From Thermoflexus hugenholtzii JAD2 (GTDB taxonomy: Bacteria; Chloroflexota; Anaerolineae; Thermoflexales; Thermoflexaceae): 34,761 nucleotides of DNA. The stretch is taken from NCBI RefSeq assembly GCF_900187885.1, contig NZ_FYEK01000010.1:1-34761 (forward strand), read 5' to 3'. Below the pieces are notes generated by a model. It was not told the origin of the DNA and made no database searches. It saw nothing but the letters and a program-made list of their open reading frames with translations. A program made the position numbers and the translations under genes. This document shows positions 33,156 to 34,761 of this stretch, piece after piece. How positions within the stretch are numbered: the first letter of the stretch is position 1; each line of letters opens with the position of its first letter.

Positions 33156-34761
33156 TTACCTCCAATCGCCGATCAGGATGAAAGGAGCCCAGTAGTAAGG
33201 GTCTGAAGGATCGAAGTGCTCCGTAGGGGACAGGAGTTCTCCGTTGCGCAGCGCCAGGGTGGCCTGCCGCAGCGCGGTGGCTTTATCCGTCTTCTTGTGG
33301 CCGCCCTTGTCCCACAGCCGGCGGTAGAAATCCACCATCAGGGAAGCGGTGGTCCAAGCGTTCACCGACCACAGCCCCACCAGCAGCGAGGAGGCCCCGG
33401 CGTAGAGGAGCGCCTGGCTCAATCCGGCCAGTTCGTCCCCCGCCAGGCGACCGCTCAGCCCCGTCTCGCAGGCGCTCAGGGTGACCAGATCGGCGCGCAG
33501 GTGGAGTTCCATCCACTGGCGGGCGGTGAAGAGGCCATCGGCCAGCAGGACGCCGGAGCGCAGGGGGTCTTCCCGATCAAAGGAACCGTGACAAGAGAGA
33601 TGGACCAGGCGCAAGGTCCGATCGCTCAGGACCTCCCGCAGCCGCTCGGCGGTGGCCTCCTGGTCCAGGAGCGCCTTCACCCCCATCTGTGCTGCCACCG
33701 ACTGCGCCTCGCCCAGGAAGAGCTGTCGTTCCACCTGCCCCTGCTGCGTTGTGGGATCGGCGGGGGTGTAGCCCACCACGACCGCCTCCCCTTGGGCGAT
33801 AGGCCCCCGCCGCCATTGTCGCTCCAGCAACCCCAGGGCGGGGATGTAGGAGAGGGCGTAGCGATCCAGGAGCGTTTCCCCCTCCCCGTTCAGCTCCAGG
33901 GCGTGGAGAGGCAGCAGGTGGAACAGGCTTTCAGGTGCAATCACCAGATGGGTGACGCCCTCCAGGTAAGGGAGCACGGGGGAGAGGAGGGGCCGGCCCA
34001 GGCCGCGCCAGCGGTGGGTGAGCGGCCGCCCTGCCTGAAGATGGCGGCGCCGGTTGAGCACCTCATCCGCATAGTTAGCAAGGTAAACATAGCGCAGTTC
34101 ATCGGGGGCAAGAGACACCTCTACGCTTTGAGGGCGCTCCCATCCGGCCCGCAGGACGAAGAGCAGGATGCGCTCGCCGGTGGTGAAGAGGGAGAGCAGC
34201 GCCGTTTGAGGGCCGAGGGCTTCAGCCAGGCGGACCAGACCCTCCCAGGAGGGGCGATCGCCGCGGCGCAGGGCCACGTAGTCGGAGGCCTGGGAACCAT
34301 AGCCCTCCATCTTTTGCCAGACGACCTGCAGTTGATCCACAAGGGCCTGCCGTTGTTGCAGGTGAGCCAAGCGGGTGACCCCCTCTTCGGCGGTCGCGGC
34401 CTGGCCGTGGCGGGACAGGGCGGCGGCGTCCAGGGCATTGAGGCGACTGGCCAGGGCGCGCTCTTGCGCCACCAGTTCGGCGGGGAGGACATCCGGGGCG
34501 GGAAGGTCGCCGCGGCTGAGCAGCGTCGTGAGGAGGCGGGATTTGGAGCCTTCGGCGATGGCGAAGGCCAGGGCCGGCCGTGCGGCGCGATGGCAGGCCT
34601 CCACCGCGCGGGCATAAAGGCCAGCCCACTCTTCTTGCAAGCCCAGTTGGGCAGCCACCGAGGCGGAGAGGAAGAAGCGATCGATCATTCCCAGCGCCTC
34701 CTGATAGGCGGCGATCGCCCGCTCCAAATTCGCCTCCCGATCCCGCACTTCCGCCAGACGC
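33156..34761 (-). CDS. TPR-CHAT domain caspase-like protease (partial)
   Basis: The frame is open to the right window edge, so the N-terminus is missing; residues are counted from the GTG at 34748. The visible start (ANLERAIAAYQEALGMID, CHRAARPALAFAIAEGSKSR) is helical repeat of TPR type. The CHAT domain occupies about 240-530, with catalytic His 387 in LVHLSCHGSF and Cys 427 in VTLSACETGL, then GLSQALLYAGASSLLVGLWSV. The dyad is intact. CHAT proteins are caspase/separase relatives that cleave a partner when a sensor domain is triggered, for example in type III-E CRISPR (Csx29) and gasdermin systems. No CRISPR array or gasdermin motif is seen here; the partner gene is at 32333. Confidence 0.92.
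   Translation of the reverse strand, partial: RLAEVRDREANLERAIAAYQEALGMIDRFFLSASVAAQLGLQEEWAGLYARAVEACHRAARPALAFAIAEGSKSRLLTTLLSRGDLPAPDVLPAELVAQERALASRLNALDAAALSRHGQAATAEEGVTRLAHLQQRQALVDQLQVVWQKMEGYGSQASDYVALRRGDRPSWEGLVRLAEALGPQTALLSLFTTGERILLFVLRAGWERPQSVEVSLAPDELRYVYLANYADEVLNRRRHLQAGRPLTHRWRGLGRPLLSPVLPYLEGVTHLVIAPESLFHLLPLHALELNGEGETLLDRYALSYIPALGLLERQWRRGPIAQGEAVVVGYTPADPTTQQGQVERQLFLGEAQSVAAQMGVKALLDQEATAERLREVLSDRTLRLVHLSCHGSFDREDPLRSGVLLADGLFTARQWMELHLRADLVTLSACETGLSGRLAGDELAGLSQALLYAGASSLLVGLWSVNAWTTASLMVDFYRRLWDKGGHKKTDKATALRQATLALRNGELLSPTEHFDPSDPYYWAPFILIGDWR

Overview
The window is GC-rich bacterial DNA with tightly packed genes, frequent GTG starts and strong GGAGG-type ribosome binding sites. 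The gene set (two-TM sensor kinase, lipoproteins, MacAB-like exporter, DUF92 membrane protein, B-box zinc-ribbon membrane protein, TPR-CHAT protease, two VapBC modules, an IS605-type TnpB, palindromic dispersed repeats) suggests a thermophilic Chloroflexota of the Thermoflexus/Anaerolineae kind. That placement is inference from gene content and base composition; there is no rRNA here to confirm it.

Left third (1-15508), almost entirely minus strand. At 15445 a Fur-family regulator with its own sigma70-type promoter and an embedded 7-1-7 Fur-type box heads an ABC metal (probably zinc) uptake operon: substrate-binding lipoprotein, ATPase, permease. It runs straight into an OmpR-type response regulator (11600-12298). 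The likely partner histidine kinase lies 3 kb further on (7021-8613), separated by a solo TnpB gene with its probable omega-RNA, a VapBC toxin-antitoxin pair and a 41-bp near-copy of the response regulator's 3' end. The kinase is followed by a heme-binding membrane protein, a MacA/MacB-like tripartite exporter (fusion protein, permease, ATPase), a methyltransferase and a YceI lipoprotein. All are co-directional and almost gapless, so this looks like one regulon for envelope or redox stress. A partial degenerate response-regulator-like gene sits at the left edge.

Middle (15589-26651). A repair cluster (Holliday-resolvase-related nuclease, RecN, B-box membrane protein) and a DUF92 protein read leftward. 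Rightward are a soluble sulfite-oxidase-fold molybdoenzyme, a small ORF and metE. A second VapBC reads leftward. After a repeat-rich gene-poor kilobase come tdh and kbl, the two-enzyme threonine-to-glycine pathway.

Right third (26652-34761). A second degenerate response-regulator-like gene is interrupted by a MITE with 14-bp terminal inverted repeats and TA ends. Next is an island of secreted orphan proteins of less biased composition, one of them probably frameshifted, with an operator-like triple half-site at its head. guaA follows. The window ends in a two-gene operon: a TPR-CHAT protease (cut by the window edge) and a tightly coupled uncharacterised partner, the best candidate here for an undescribed system.
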